A DNA stretch of 64,000 nucleotides from Cedecea selenatireducens. Lineage in GTDB: Bacteria > Pseudomonadota > Gammaproteobacteria > Enterobacterales > Enterobacteriaceae. The first letter of the stretch is position 1, and every line of letters starts with the position of its first letter. Shown here one piece after another: positions 43,158 through 51,204 of the stretch. Where the stretch lies: assembly GCF_042138895.1 (NCBI RefSeq), contig NZ_JBHIKW010000006.1, positions 124,001 to 188,000 of the forward strand, written 5' to 3'. The notes under the pieces were generated by a model that saw only the letters and a program-made list of their open reading frames with translations, was not told the origin of the DNA and did not search any database. The translations under genes and the position numbers were made by a program.

Positions 43158-44225
43158 ATGGTTGGGTCCTGTACTGGACGGTTACTTAAACACTTTACCC
43201 GCACTACCCAGCGCGGAGGCCTCTCCTCCGGCTTCGCTATCTTCACCGCTAAATTTCCCCATTCAGAATCAAATCAGTGTCCTGACGGTGCGTCGGGCGA
43301 CGTTTCGCGTTCGCTTAATGCACCCTCTCAACCGGCAGTTAATGGCTTACAAGGAAGCCAAACCTCATCCGTTAGTGAGCATAATCGCGCCTGTCCTGTC
43401 GGCGCGGGCAATGAAACCAACTGTAAGGTGCCATCCATGGGAAGACAGAAAGCTGTGATCAAAGCTCGTCGCGAAGCAAAACGTGTGCTGAGACGGGATT
43501 CACGTAGCCACCGGCAGCGTGAAGAGGAATCGGTCACCACGCTTGTGCAGATGAGCGGCGTAGAATCGATAGGCATGGCTCGCGACAGCCGCGACCATTC
43601 ACCTATCGAAGCGCGTAATGAAGCTCAGGCGCACTATCTTAATGCTATCGAGAAAAAGCAGCTGATTTTTGCTACCGGCGAAGCCGGCTGTGGCAAGACG
43701 TTTATCAGCGCAGCGAAAGCCGCTGAGGCCCTGATACATAAGGATGTCGACAGGATTATCGTTACCCGTCCGGTGCTGCAGGCCGATGAAGATCTCGGCT
43801 TCCTCCCCGGTGATATTTCAGAGAAGTTCGCCCCGTATTTCCGCCCGGTGTATGACATCCTGGTGCGACGTTTAGGGTCGTCTTTTATGCAGTATTGCCT
43901 GCGGCCTGAAATTGGTAAGGTTGAGATTGCGCCGTTCGCCTATATGCGCGGACGTACTTTTGAAAATGCCGTGGTTATTCTGGATGAGGCGCAGAATGTC
44001 ACCGCAGCGCAAATGAAAATGTTCCTCACCCGCCTCGGGGAAAACGTGACGGTTATCGTCAATGGCGATATCACGCAGTGTGACTTACCCGCAGGCGTGC
44101 CGTCCGGTTTAAGTGATGCACTAAACCGTTTCGAAGAAGATGAAATGGTCGGCGTTGTTCGCTTCGGTAAACAGGATTGTGTGCGTTCGGCCCTCTGCCA
44201 GCGCACGCTGAACGCCTACGACTGA
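43158..44225 (+). CDS. phoH: PhoH-family ATPase
   Basis: A PhoH P-loop protein with an RNase/helicase-like role that is not settled. The ATPase domain begins about residue 160: Walker A TGEAGCGKTF, later ILDEAQNVTAAQMKMFLTRLG (Walker B DEAQ), and NGDITQCDLP. The E. coli protein has about 354 residues and an N-terminal region like this one. A second plausible start is ATG 43437 (MGRQKAVIKARREAKRVLRR), which gives 262 residues. The first 93 codons look unusual in composition, so the true start is uncertain. It is followed by its own terminator. Confidence 0.9.
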   Translation: MVGSCTGRLLKHFTRTTQRGGLSSGFAIFTAKFPHSESNQCPDGASGDVSRSLNAPSQPAVNGLQGSQTSSVSEHNRACPVGAGNETNCKVPSMGRQKAVIKARREAKRVLRRDSRSHRQREEESVTTLVQMSGVESIGMARDSRDHSPIEARNEAQAHYLNAIEKKQLIFATGEAGCGKTFISAAKAAEALIHKDVDRIIVTRPVLQADEDLGFLPGDISEKFAPYFRPVYDILVRRLGSSFMQYCLRPEIGKVEIAPFAYMRGRTFENAVVILDEAQNVTAAQMKMFLTRLGENVTVIVNGDITQCDLPAGVPSGLSDALNRFEEDEMVGVVRFGKQDCVRSALCQRTLNAYD

Positions 44226-44247
44226 CGGTCTTCAACAATTTAGTGAA

Positions 44248-44275
44248 AAGCCCAAACTTCGGTTTGGGCTTTTTT
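44248..44275 (+). terminator. phoH terminator
   Basis: Stem AAGCCCAAAC/GTTTGGGCTT closed by a TTCG tetraloop, with T6 run, 23 bp after phoH. Confidence 0.92.
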
Positions 44276-44292
44276 ATTTGCGCGAATTATTT
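44271..44292 (+). promoter_or_regulatory. NagC-like operator upstream of chbB
   Basis: TTTATTTGCGCGAATTATTT resembles the NagC box (AT-rich flanks around GCGCGAAT). It lies about 200 bp before chbB and overlaps the end of the phoH terminator; NagC and ChbR regulate chb in E. coli. Only moderately convincing. Confidence 0.35.
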
Positions 44293-44490
44293 GGCCAAAC
44301 TGTGAAGGGGGTCATAACACCAGGTCAAGGAGAGACAATTTATGAGAGCCAGGAATTATCTCTCAAGGGAAACCATGCCGTATACTTTCCTCAAGCAGAG
44401 ACAATAGTCTCGCCCCACAAACCCGCTTTGGAACAGCAACAATACGTCACGGAAGTCCGTTACAGCGTATTGAGACTTGAGGAACAACTT

Positions 44491-44814
44491 ATGCAAAAGA
44501 AAAAAATTTACCTGTTCTGCTCCGCTGGGATGTCAACCTCGCTGTTAGTGACCAAAATGCGAGCGCAGGCCGAAAAGTATGAAGTTCCGGTAGAAATTGA
44601 AGCTTTCTCTGAGTCTTTAGCCAGCGAGAAAGGGAAGCACGCGGACCTCGTTTTACTCGGGCCACAAATTGCCTACATGCAGGCAGATATCAAGAAATTG
44701 TTGCCCACCAAGCCTGTAGAAGTTATCGATTCTGCTCTGTACGGTAAAGTCGATGGGCTGGGTGTGTTGAAAGCGGCTGTGGCAGCAATTAAGAAAGCAG
44801 CGGCCGAGAGTTAA
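44491..44814 (+). CDS. chbB: Chitobiose PTS EIIB component ChbB
   Basis: ChbB is the phosphorylated IIB subunit of the N,N'-diacetylchitobiose phosphotransferase system. The 107-residue product from ATG 44491 (GAGGA upstream) carries the phosphorylation Cys10 in LFCSAGMSTS. The frame is open further upstream to 44278, but without a better start. First gene of chbBCARFG; the operon promoter must lie in 44276-44490. Confidence 0.95.
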   Translation: MQKKKIYLFCSAGMSTSLLVTKMRAQAEKYEVPVEIEAFSESLASEKGKHADLVLLGPQIAYMQADIKKLLPTKPVEVIDSALYGKVDGLGVLKAAVAAIKKAAAES

Positions 44815-44841
44815 TTTTTTATTCTTGTTTTGTTTAATTTT

Positions 44842-44852
44842 CCGTCAAAGAG
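44842..44852 (+). promoter_or_regulatory. ChiX sRNA decoy site in the chbB-chbC spacer
   Basis: CCGTCAAAGAG is perfectly complementary to the CUCUUUGACGG segment of the ChiX (MicM) sRNA as I recall it. In E. coli and Salmonella the chbBC intergenic RNA traps ChiX and so relieves repression of chiP. A hairpin follows at 44867-44888. Confidence 0.7.
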
Positions 44853-44866
44853 CGACTTACACCTAC

Positions 44867-44888
44867 AGCCGTAATAATAATTACGGCT
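44867..44888 (+). other. Hairpin before chbC
   Basis: Stem AGCCGTAA/TTACGGCT with a 6-nt loop just before the chbC ribosome site (AAGGAT); it lacks a T-run and could modulate chbC translation or RNA stability. Confidence 0.5.
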
Positions 44889-44906
44889 TTCAAGGATATT
44901 TATAAT

Positions 44907-46265
44907 ATGAGTAAAGTCATTGATTCACTTGAGAAGGTTCTCCTGCCTTTTGCTGTAAAAATAGGAAAGCAGCCTCACGTTAATGCCATTAAAAATGGTT
45001 TTATTAAATTAATGCCATTAACCCTAACCGGGGCAATGTTTGTTCTGATTAACAACGTATTCCTGAGCTTCGGCGCAGGATCATTTTTCTACTCGTTAGG
45101 CATCCGTTTAGACCCCGAGACCATTGAAACCCTGAATGGGTTTAAAGCTATCGGCGGCAACGTGTACAACGGTACGTTGGGCATTATGTCGCTGATGGCG
45201 CCTTTTTTCATTGGTATGGCGTTAGCTGAAGAAAGGAAGGTCGATCCTCTCGCGGCGGGTTTATTATCCGTAGCAGCCTTTATGACCGTTACGCCTTATA
45301 GCGTGGGCGAAGCCTATGCCGTGGGCGCTAACTGGTTAGGCGGCCAGAACATTATTTCCGGTATAATTATCGGTCTGGTGGTCGCCGAGCTGTTCACCTT
45401 TGTTATACGTAAAAACTGGGTTATTACCCTGCCGGATAGCGTGCCGACCTCGGTGGCGCGTTCATTCTCGGCGTTAATTCCAGGCTTCCTGATTCTGTCT
45501 ATCTTCGGGATCATCTCCTGGGCGCTGTCTCACTACGGCAGCAACTTCCACCAGATCATCATGGACTCCATTTCGACTCCTCTGGCGTCAATGGGTAGCG
45601 TGGTTGGCTGGGCGTACGTAATTTTCAACTCCCTGCTGTGGTTCTTCGGTGTTCATGGTTCTCTGGCGCTTACCGCACTGGATAACGGCATCATGACCCC
45701 ATGGGCGCTGGAAAACGTGGCGCTGTACCAGCAGTACGGTTCTGTAGAAGCCGCTATCGAAGCGGGCAAACAGTTCCACTTCTGGGCGAAACCAATGCTC
45801 GACTCCTACATCCTGCTGGGTGGTTCTGGTGCGACGCTGGGTCTGATTATCGCTATCTTCATCGGTTCTCGCCGTGCCGATCACCGTCAGGTGGCTAAGC
45901 TGGCGCTGCCGTCAGGCATCTTCCAGATTAACGAACCGATTCTGTTTGGTCTGCCGATCATCATGAACCCGGTGATGTTCATCCCGTTCGTTGCGGTACA
46001 GCCGATTCTGGCTGCCATCACCCTGATTGCGTACTCCATGGGCATTATCCCGCCGGTCACCAACCTGGCTCCGTGGACCATGCCTACCGGCCTGGGCGCC
46101 TTCTTCAACAGTAACGGCAGCGTCGCTGCTCTGCTGGTGGCGTTGTTCAACCTGGGTGTCGCCACGCTGGTGTACATGCCGTTCGTTATCCTGTCCAACA
46201 AGGCACAGGCGGTTATTGAAGAAGAAGAAAGCGAAGAAGATATCGCTAACGCATTGAAATTCTAA
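44907..46265 (+). CDS. chbC: Chitobiose PTS EIIC permease ChbC
   Basis: The membrane permease of the chitobiose PTS. The 452-residue product starts MSKVIDSLEKVLLPFAVKIGKQPHVNAIKNGF, has about ten helices and the PTS-IIC lactose/cellobiose motifs GGSGATLGLIIA and NEPILFGLPIIMNPVMFIPF. It is preceded by chbB and a structured spacer and followed by chbA 54 bp later. Confidence 0.95.
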   Translation: MSKVIDSLEKVLLPFAVKIGKQPHVNAIKNGFIKLMPLTLTGAMFVLINNVFLSFGAGSFFYSLGIRLDPETIETLNGFKAIGGNVYNGTLGIMSLMAPFFIGMALAEERKVDPLAAGLLSVAAFMTVTPYSVGEAYAVGANWLGGQNIISGIIIGLVVAELFTFVIRKNWVITLPDSVPTSVARSFSALIPGFLILSIFGIISWALSHYGSNFHQIIMDSISTPLASMGSVVGWAYVIFNSLLWFFGVHGSLALTALDNGIMTPWALENVALYQQYGSVEAAIEAGKQFHFWAKPMLDSYILLGGSGATLGLIIAIFIGSRRADHRQVAKLALPSGIFQINEPILFGLPIIMNPVMFIPFVAVQPILAAITLIAYSMGIIPPVTNLAPWTMPTGLGAFFNSNGSVAALLVALFNLGVATLVYMPFVILSNKAQAVIEEEESEEDIANALKF

Positions 46266-46319
46266 GTTCAAAGGGGGAGGGAATGCCTCCCCCATTTTCA
46301 GAATCCGGGGAGCAATATT

Positions 46320-46670
46320 ATGTTTGATTTAGACAACGTCGTTGAAACTGAAGTAGAAGTGGACGATCTCGAAGAAGTGGTGATGGGCTTAATCATCAAC
46401 TCTGGACAGGCCCGTAGCCTGGCTTACGGTGCGCTGAAAAAGGCCAAGCAGGGTGACTTCGCCGGGGCTAAAGAGATGATGGATCAGTCCCGGACCGCGC
46501 TGAACGAAGCGCATCTGGTGCAGACTAAGCTGATTGAAGGCGACCAGGGCGAAGGCAAAACCAAAGTCAGCCTGGTGCTGGTACACGCTCAGGACCACCT
46601 GATGACCTCGATGCTGGCTCGCGAGCTGGTGACCGAGCTGATTGAATTACACGAGAAAATGGACAAGTAG
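46320..46670 (+). CDS. chbA: Chitobiose PTS EIIA component ChbA
   Basis: The IIA subunit of the chitobiose PTS, a lactose-family three-helix bundle. The 116-residue product has the phosphorylation His89 in LVLVHAQDHLMTSML and the metal Asp92. It passes phosphate from HPr to ChbB. chbR follows 12 bp later on the same strand. Confidence 0.96.
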   Translation: MFDLDNVVETEVEVDDLEEVVMGLIINSGQARSLAYGALKKAKQGDFAGAKEMMDQSRTALNEAHLVQTKLIEGDQGEGKTKVSLVLVHAQDHLMTSMLARELVTELIELHEKMDK

Positions 46671-46681
46671 CAGGTCAGCAT

Positions 46682-47518
46682 ATGCAGCCAGAGATAGACA
46701 ATATGGAAATCAACATTGTTCGTGAAAGCCAGCTGTTTAACGGCAAGTGTTTCCATGCGTTTATCTACACCAAAGAAGAGAGCGTGAGCGGGCTGCATCA
46801 GCACGACTACTACGAATTTACCATTGTGTTGACCGGGCGCTATTACCAGGAAATTAACGGTAAGCGTGTGCTGATGGAGCGAGGCGATTTTGTCTTTATT
46901 CCCGTCGGTTCCCACCATCAGAGTTTTTACGAGTTTGGTGCGACCCGGTTGTTTAACGTAGGTATCAGCCAGCAGTTCTTTGAGCAGCATTATATGCCGC
47001 TGCTGCCGTCCCATCTGGTGGCCTCTCAGGTGTATCAGATTAAGGATGAATTCCTGACGTTTATGGAGTCGGTGATTGCCTCGTTTAATTTCCGCGAAGG
47101 GGAATTTAACGAGTTTCTCGAAATGGTGAGCTTTTATGTCGTGAATCGACTGCGCCATTATCGTGAGTCGGAAAATCAGGATGATATTCCGCTGTGGTTA
47201 AAATCCACCGTTGAAGGGATGCATGACAAAATGCGTTTTGGCGATAAGGCCTTATTAAACATGGTCGCGCTTTCGGGTAAGTCGCAGGAATATTTAACGC
47301 GCGCCACGCAGCGCTATTATGGCAAGACGCCGATGCAGATTATTAATGAAATCCGCATCAACTTTGCCAAGAAACAGCTGGAAATCACTAACGCTTCGGT
47401 AACCGATATTGCCTTCGAATCTGGTTATAGCAGCCCCAGCATGTTTATTAAGAACTTTAAGAAAGTGACTTCTTTTACGCCAAACAGTTATCGGAAGAAA
47501 TTGTACAGCATTAATTAA
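46682..47518 (+). CDS. chbR: AraC-family chitobiose operon regulator ChbR
   Basis: ChbR is a dual regulator of the chb operon, repressing without inducer and activating with monoacetylated chitobiose-6-P. The 278-residue product has an N-terminal cupin-like domain (VSGLHQHDYYEFTIVLTGRYYQ) and a C-terminal AraC domain (about residues 180-278) with helix-turn-helix QEYLTRATQRYYGKTPMQI and VTDIAFESGYSSPSMFIKNFKKVTSFTPNSYRKK. Its position inside the operon between chbA and chbF is as in E. coli. Confidence 0.95.
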   Translation: MQPEIDNMEINIVRESQLFNGKCFHAFIYTKEESVSGLHQHDYYEFTIVLTGRYYQEINGKRVLMERGDFVFIPVGSHHQSFYEFGATRLFNVGISQQFFEQHYMPLLPSHLVASQVYQIKDEFLTFMESVIASFNFREGEFNEFLEMVSFYVVNRLRHYRESENQDDIPLWLKSTVEGMHDKMRFGDKALLNMVALSGKSQEYLTRATQRYYGKTPMQIINEIRINFAKKQLEITNASVTDIAFESGYSSPSMFIKNFKKVTSFTPNSYRKKLYSIN

Positions 47519-47578
47519 GGTGCTGATTAACTACCACTGTCAATATTGAGTTTTTATTAACTTATTCAATTTTCTAAA

Positions 47579-47597
47579 TACGGCGCCGGGCGCCGTA
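47579..47597 (+). other. GC-rich hairpin overlapping the chbF leader
   Basis: Stem TACGGCG/CGCCGTA with a 5-nt loop lies immediately upstream of the chbF ribosome site (GGGAG). It may stabilise or attenuate the downstream mRNA. Confidence 0.5.
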
Positions 47598-47608
47598 CGG
47601 GAGCCTAT

Positions 47609-48952
47609 ATGACTAAGAAATTAAAAGTTGTTACTATCGGTGGCGGCAGCAGCTATACCCCAGAGTTACTCGAAGGCTTTATTAAGCGCTACCACGAATT
47701 ACCGATCACCGAACTTTGGCTGGTGGATGTCGAAGCCGGGAAAGAGAAGCAGGATATTATTTTTAATCTTTGCCAGCGCATGATTGAGCACGCCGGTGTG
47801 CCGATGACGGTACACAAGAGCCTCGACCGCCGCGAAGCGCTGAAAGATGCAGATTTCGTGACCACCCAGCTGCGCGTTGGCCAGCTGAAAGCGCGTGAGC
47901 TGGATGAGCGTATTCCGCTGAGCCACGGCTATCTCGGCCAGGAAACCAACGGTGCGGGCGGCCTGTTCAAAGGGCTGCGTACCATTCCGGTCATTTTCGA
48001 CATCATCAAAGACGTGCAGGAAATCTGCCCGGATGCGTGGGTTATCAACTTCACCAACCCGGCCGGTATGGTGACCGAGGCGGTATTCCGCCATACCAAC
48101 TTCAAAAAATTCATCGGCGTGTGCAACATTCCTGTTGGCATGAAGATGTTTATTACCGACGTGCTGAAGCTGACCCCGGAAGATGACCTGGGCATCGATC
48201 TGTTCGGCCTGAACCACATGGTGTTCATTAAAGACGTGCTGGTGAACGGTGAATCTCGCTTTGCCGAACTGCTGGACGGCGTAGCCAGCGGCAAGCTGAG
48301 CGCGAACTCGGTGAAAAACATCTTCGATATGCCGTTTAGCGAAGGGCTGATTCGTTCCCTGAACCTGCTGCCGTGCTCCTACCTGCTGTACTACTTCAAG
48401 CAGAAAGAGATGCTGGCTATCGAAATGGGCGAGTTCTACAAGGGCGGGGCGCGCGCCTCCGTGGTACAGAAGGTCGAAAAACAGCTGTTTGAGCTGTACA
48501 AAGACCCGAATCTTGACGTGAAGCCGAAAGAGCTGGAGCTGCGCGGCGGGGCTTACTACTCTGACGCGGCATGCGAAGTGATCAGCGCTATCTACAATGA
48601 TAAGCAGACCGAGCACTATGTGAATATTCCGCACCACGGCCACGTGGACAACATTCCGGCCGACTGGGCAATCGAGACGACCAGCATCATCGGTCGCGAT
48701 GGTGCCAGACCACACCCGCGTGTGACCCATTTTGACGAGAAAGTGATGGGGCTTATTCACACCATCAAAGGCTTCGAAGTGGCCGCGAGCCAGGCCGCGT
48801 TGAGCGGTGAATTTAACGATGTGCTGCTGGCGCTGAACCTGAGCCCGCTTATCCATTCCGACAAGGATGCTGAGGTGATTGCCAAAGAGATGCTGCTTGC
48901 CCATAAAGCGTATCTGCCAAACTTTGCCAAAGCCATCGAAAAACTGGCTTAA
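47609..48952 (+). CDS. chbF: 6-phospho-beta-glucosidase ChbF (GH4)
   Basis: ChbF hydrolyses phosphorylated (deacetylated) chitobiose using NAD and a divalent metal. The 447-residue product has the NAD motif VTIGGGSSYTPELLEGF and the GH4 metal region NFTNPAGMVTEA and GVCNIPVGMK. Size and gene order match E. coli ChbF. Confidence 0.96.
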   Translation: MTKKLKVVTIGGGSSYTPELLEGFIKRYHELPITELWLVDVEAGKEKQDIIFNLCQRMIEHAGVPMTVHKSLDRREALKDADFVTTQLRVGQLKARELDERIPLSHGYLGQETNGAGGLFKGLRTIPVIFDIIKDVQEICPDAWVINFTNPAGMVTEAVFRHTNFKKFIGVCNIPVGMKMFITDVLKLTPEDDLGIDLFGLNHMVFIKDVLVNGESRFAELLDGVASGKLSANSVKNIFDMPFSEGLIRSLNLLPCSYLLYYFKQKEMLAIEMGEFYKGGARASVVQKVEKQLFELYKDPNLDVKPKELELRGGAYYSDAACEVISAIYNDKQTEHYVNIPHHGHVDNIPADWAIETTSIIGRDGARPHPRVTHFDEKVMGLIHTIKGFEVAASQAALSGEFNDVLLALNLSPLIHSDKDAEVIAKEMLLAHKAYLPNFAKAIEKLA

Positions 48953-48958
48953 TGTCTT

Positions 48959-48980
48959 GCCCTCCCCGGACGGGGAGGGC
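48959..48980 (+). other. GC-rich hairpin between chbF and chbG
   Basis: Nine-bp stem GCCCTCCCC/GGGGAGGGC with a GGAC loop and no T-run, just after the chbF stop and before the chbG ribosome site. Confidence 0.5.
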
Positions 48981-48997
48981 CACTCAAGAGGGATGCT

Positions 48998-49759
48998 ATG
49001 GACCGCTTACTGATTATTAATGCCGATGACTTTGGCCTGAGCAAGGCGCAAAACTACGGCATTATCGAAGCGTTTCACCACGGTGTGGTGACGTCGACCA
49101 CCGCGCTGGTTAATGCCGAAGCCATTAAACACGCCGCCGGGCTGTGCGCTCGTTATCCGGGTCTGGGCGTAGGTATGCACTTCGTGTTGACGCTGGGCCA
49201 GCCGCTGACCGGGATGCCGGTGCTGACTCGTGGGACCGGCGTGCTGGGCAAAGGGATCTGGGAAATGGCGGAACAGGGTCAGCTGGACCTGGACGAGATC
49301 GGGCGCGAGCTTGAAAGCCAGTATCAGCGTTTTATTGATATTTTTGGCATTGAGCCGACCCACCTTGATAGCCACCATCACGTGCACATGATCCCGGAGA
49401 TTTTTCCTATCGTGGCCGCGTTTGCTAAGGCGAAAGGGATCCCGCTACGCGTGGATCGCGATGCCGCCGCCCGGGACAACATTTCGCTGACCGGCGTGCG
49501 TTCTACCCAAGGGTTTACCAGCGAGTTTTACGGTGATGCGATATCTGAAAGCCTGCTGCTGGAGAGCGTGGATGCTTCTGCGCAGCGCCAGGAAGCCTCG
49601 CTTGAGGTGATGTGCCACCCGTCATTTGTGGATAATACGCTGCTGAAAAGCAACTACTGCTACCCGCGTCTGGCGGAGTTGGAGGTGCTGACCTCTGCGG
49701 CGCTGAAGTACGCTCTTGCCGAACGAGGCTACCGTCTGGGCACCTTCCGCGACCTCTAA
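48998..49759 (+). CDS. chbG: Chitooligosaccharide deacetylase ChbG
   Basis: ChbG removes an acetyl group from chitobiose-6-phosphate to make the ChbR inducer and ChbF substrate. The 253-residue YdjC-family product has metal residues in INADDFG at the start and LDSHHHVHMIPE around residue 125. Last gene of the chb operon. Positions and length match E. coli ChbG (249). Confidence 0.95.
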   Translation: MDRLLIINADDFGLSKAQNYGIIEAFHHGVVTSTTALVNAEAIKHAAGLCARYPGLGVGMHFVLTLGQPLTGMPVLTRGTGVLGKGIWEMAEQGQLDLDEIGRELESQYQRFIDIFGIEPTHLDSHHHVHMIPEIFPIVAAFAKAKGIPLRVDRDAAARDNISLTGVRSTQGFTSEFYGDAISESLLLESVDASAQRQEASLEVMCHPSFVDNTLLKSNYCYPRLAELEVLTSAALKYALAERGYRLGTFRDL

Positions 49760-49789
49760 CCCCAATTCTCCCTTCGGCCCGCTGTCGAT

Positions 49790-49812
49790 AAGGTGTATTA
49801 TTATTGCATCTT
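49790..49812. promoter_or_regulatory. NsrR-like operator upstream of ygbA
   Basis: AAGGTGTATTATTATTGCATCTT (written in two parts, AAGGTGTATTA-T-TATTGCATCTT) fits the NsrR 11-1-11 pattern AAGATGYATTT-N-AAATGCATCTT. It is nested in a 12-bp inverted repeat (49784-49818) and centred about 60 bp before the ygbA start. Confidence 0.65.
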
Positions 49813-49860
49813 ATCGACAATCATTGGCCGTGCGATTTACCGGTCAATCAGGTACTGCCC

Positions 49861-50205
49861 ATGTCCGGAAAACGTCTTCAGCGCGAGAAGCAAACCATCG
49901 CTAAAATGCTCACTCTCTATGAGCGCCAGAATCCCTCCGCCAGCGCCGGGCCAGGCCACTACCAGCGGCTTTATGAGTATGCCGCCAAAAGGCTGGAACG
50001 CTGCGCCTTTGGCGAAGAAAAACCCGCCTGCAAGCATTGCCCAATCCACTGCTATCAGCCTGCAAAACGTGAAGAGATGAAGCAGGTGATGCGCTGGGCT
50101 GGCCCACGAATGCTGTTTCATCATCCGATTCTGACCATGCTTCATTTGATTGACGACCGCCGTCCGGTGCCGCCGTTACCTGAGAAATTCCAGCGTAAAA
50201 AATAG
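49861..50205 (+). CDS. ygbA: YgbA family nitrosative-stress protein
   Basis: A 114-residue protein matching E. coli YgbA, an NsrR-controlled protein needed in nitrosative stress. Start ATG 49861. Four conserved Cys occur in the pattern CAFGEEKPACKHCPIHC (C48, C57, C60, C64), followed by YQPAKREEMKQVMRWAGPRMLFHHPILT and the C-terminal PLPEKFQRKK. The Cys set suggests a metal or Fe-S site. In E. coli ygbA lies elsewhere, near mutS; here it sits between chbG and the tRNA-Ser genes, with an NsrR-like box upstream. Confidence 0.9.
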   Translation: MSGKRLQREKQTIAKMLTLYERQNPSASAGPGHYQRLYEYAAKRLERCAFGEEKPACKHCPIHCYQPAKREEMKQVMRWAGPRMLFHHPILTMLHLIDDRRPVPPLPEKFQRKK

Positions 50206-50216
50206 CGATGGGAGGC

Positions 50217-50268
50217 CTGCAATATGCGAAAAAAAGCCCGCATTTGCATGCGAGCTCTTCTTTAAATG
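50217..50268 (-). repeat. Terminal partial tRNA-Ser repeat with terminator
   Basis: This partial copy of the 182-bp repeat carries its hairpin AGCTCGCAT/ATGCGGGCT with GCAA loop and a T-run on the minus strand. It ends the tRNA transcription unit beside ygbA. Confidence 0.75.
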
Positions 50269-50450
50269 TGGCGGTGAGAGAGGGGCTTACTCGCGCCGTC
50301 CATGGCGCTCGCGCTGCGGGTCGCCGGAGGCGGTACCAAACGGCTGTCCTGCCGTTTGGTCGAACCCTGTCGAGGATTCTCACCCACTCTCTGCCGTGAG
50401 TAATATGCGAAAAAAAAGCCCGCATTTGCATGCGAGCTCTTCTTTAAATG
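50269..50450 (-). repeat. 182-bp tRNA-Ser 3'-end repeat, copy 1
   Basis: Begins (plus-strand) with TGGCGGTGAGAGAGGGG, the complement of the last 17 nt of the tRNA-Ser(GGA) gene, then continues with unrelated sequence ending in the hairpin and T-run. The tRNA-like segment GGGTTCGACC (minus strand) appears inside. Same unit as 50451-50631. Confidence 0.85.
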
Positions 50451-50631
50451 TGGCGGTGAGAGAGGGGCTTACTCGCGCCGTCCATGGCGCTCGCCCTGCG
50501 GGTCGCCGGAGGCGGTACCAAACGGCTGTCCTGCCGTTTGGTCGAACCCTGTCGAGGATTCTCACCCACTCTCTGTCGTGAGCAATATGCGAAAAAAAGC
50601 CCGCATTTGCATGCGAGCTCTTCTTCAAATG
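50451..50631 (-). repeat. 181-bp tRNA-Ser 3'-end repeat, copy 2
   Basis: Nearly identical to copy 1. It abuts the mature 3' end of the tRNA at 50632 and includes the rho-independent terminator of that tRNA (50592-50619). Confidence 0.85.
50592..50619 (-). terminator. Terminator downstream of tRNA-Ser(GGA) copy A
   Basis: Minus strand: stem AGCTCGCAT/ATGCGGGCT with GCAA loop, then T7. It lies 13 nt after the CCA end. Confidence 0.85.
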
Positions 50632-50719
50632 TGGCGGTGAGAGAGGGGTTCGAACCCTCGATACGTTGCCGTATACACACTTTCCAGGCGTGCTCCTTCA
50701 GCCACTCGGACACCTCACC
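50632..50719 (-). tRNA. serX: tRNA-Ser (anticodon GGA), copy A
   Basis: An 88-nt class II tRNA with encoded CCA. Read on the minus strand it starts GGTGAGGTGTCCGAGTGGC, has anticodon stem-loop CACGC-CTGGAAA-GTGTG (anticodon GGA), a long variable arm and T-loop GGTTCGAACC. It decodes UCC and UCU. The neighbour ghrA matches E. coli serX. An identical second copy is at 51205-51292. Confidence 0.97.
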
Positions 50720-50760
50720 GTATTGTCTTGCTGCTCACCTTAGGTGGGCAACGGGGCGCT

Positions 50761-50789
50761 ACTATAGGGAGTCAGCCCTCTTCGGTCAA
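50761..50789 (-). promoter_or_regulatory. Promoter of tRNA-Ser copy A
   Basis: Minus strand: -35 TTGACC, 17-bp spacer, -10 TATAGT, followed by a GC-rich discriminator (AGCGCCCCG), typical of stringently controlled tRNA promoters. Confidence 0.85.
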
Positions 50790-50862
50790 GCCTAATTTAT
50801 GGATTATGCCACGTTCGGTTAAGGTCTGAGCGGTTAGGGCGGTTTTAAGGCAAATTCATCGG

Positions 50863-50900
50863 AAAAAAGCTCCCGCCGGGCAAATCCTTCCGGGCGGGAG
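50863..50900 (-). terminator. Terminator between the two tRNA-Ser units
   Basis: Minus strand: CTCCCGCC...GGCGGGAG stem, interrupted once, then CTTTTTT. It closes the transcript from copy B before the copy A promoter. Confidence 0.75.
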
Positions 50901-50917
50901 GAGGAAAATTATCCCGC

Positions 50918-51022
50918 TAGCCTGCCGTTTGGTCGAACCCGGTCGAGGGTTCTCATCCGTCCCTCGTCGGGTTATGGGCAATAAAAAAGCCTGAACGTGA
51001 GTTCAGGCTCTCTCATAAAATA
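50918..51022 (-). repeat. Divergent partial tRNA-Ser repeat unit
   Basis: Carries the same GGGTTCGACCAAACGGCAGG core as the other units but diverges in flanks and has a different hairpin, AGCCTGAACTCACGTTCAGGCT, with a following T-run on the minus strand. Confidence 0.7.
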
Positions 51023-51204
51023 TGGCGGTGAGGGAGGGGCTTACTCGCGCCGTCCATGGCGCTCGCCCTGCGGGTCGCCGGAGGCGGTACCAAACGGCTG
51101 TCCTGCCGTTTGGTCGAACCCTGTCGAGGATTCTCACCCACTCTCTGTCGTGAGCAATATGCGAAAAAAAAGCCCGCATTTGCATGCGAGCTTTTCTTTA
51201 AATG
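51023..51204 (-). repeat. 182-bp tRNA-Ser 3'-end repeat, copy 3
   Basis: Starts with TGGCGGTGAGGGAGGGG (one base different from the tRNA end) and otherwise matches copies 1 and 2, ending at the 3' end of tRNA-Ser copy B (51205). Contains the terminator 51164-51192. Confidence 0.85.
51164..51192 (-). terminator. Terminator downstream of tRNA-Ser(GGA) copy B
   Basis: Same hairpin as at 50592 with an A8/T8 tract, 13 nt beyond the CCA end of the tRNA. Confidence 0.85.
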
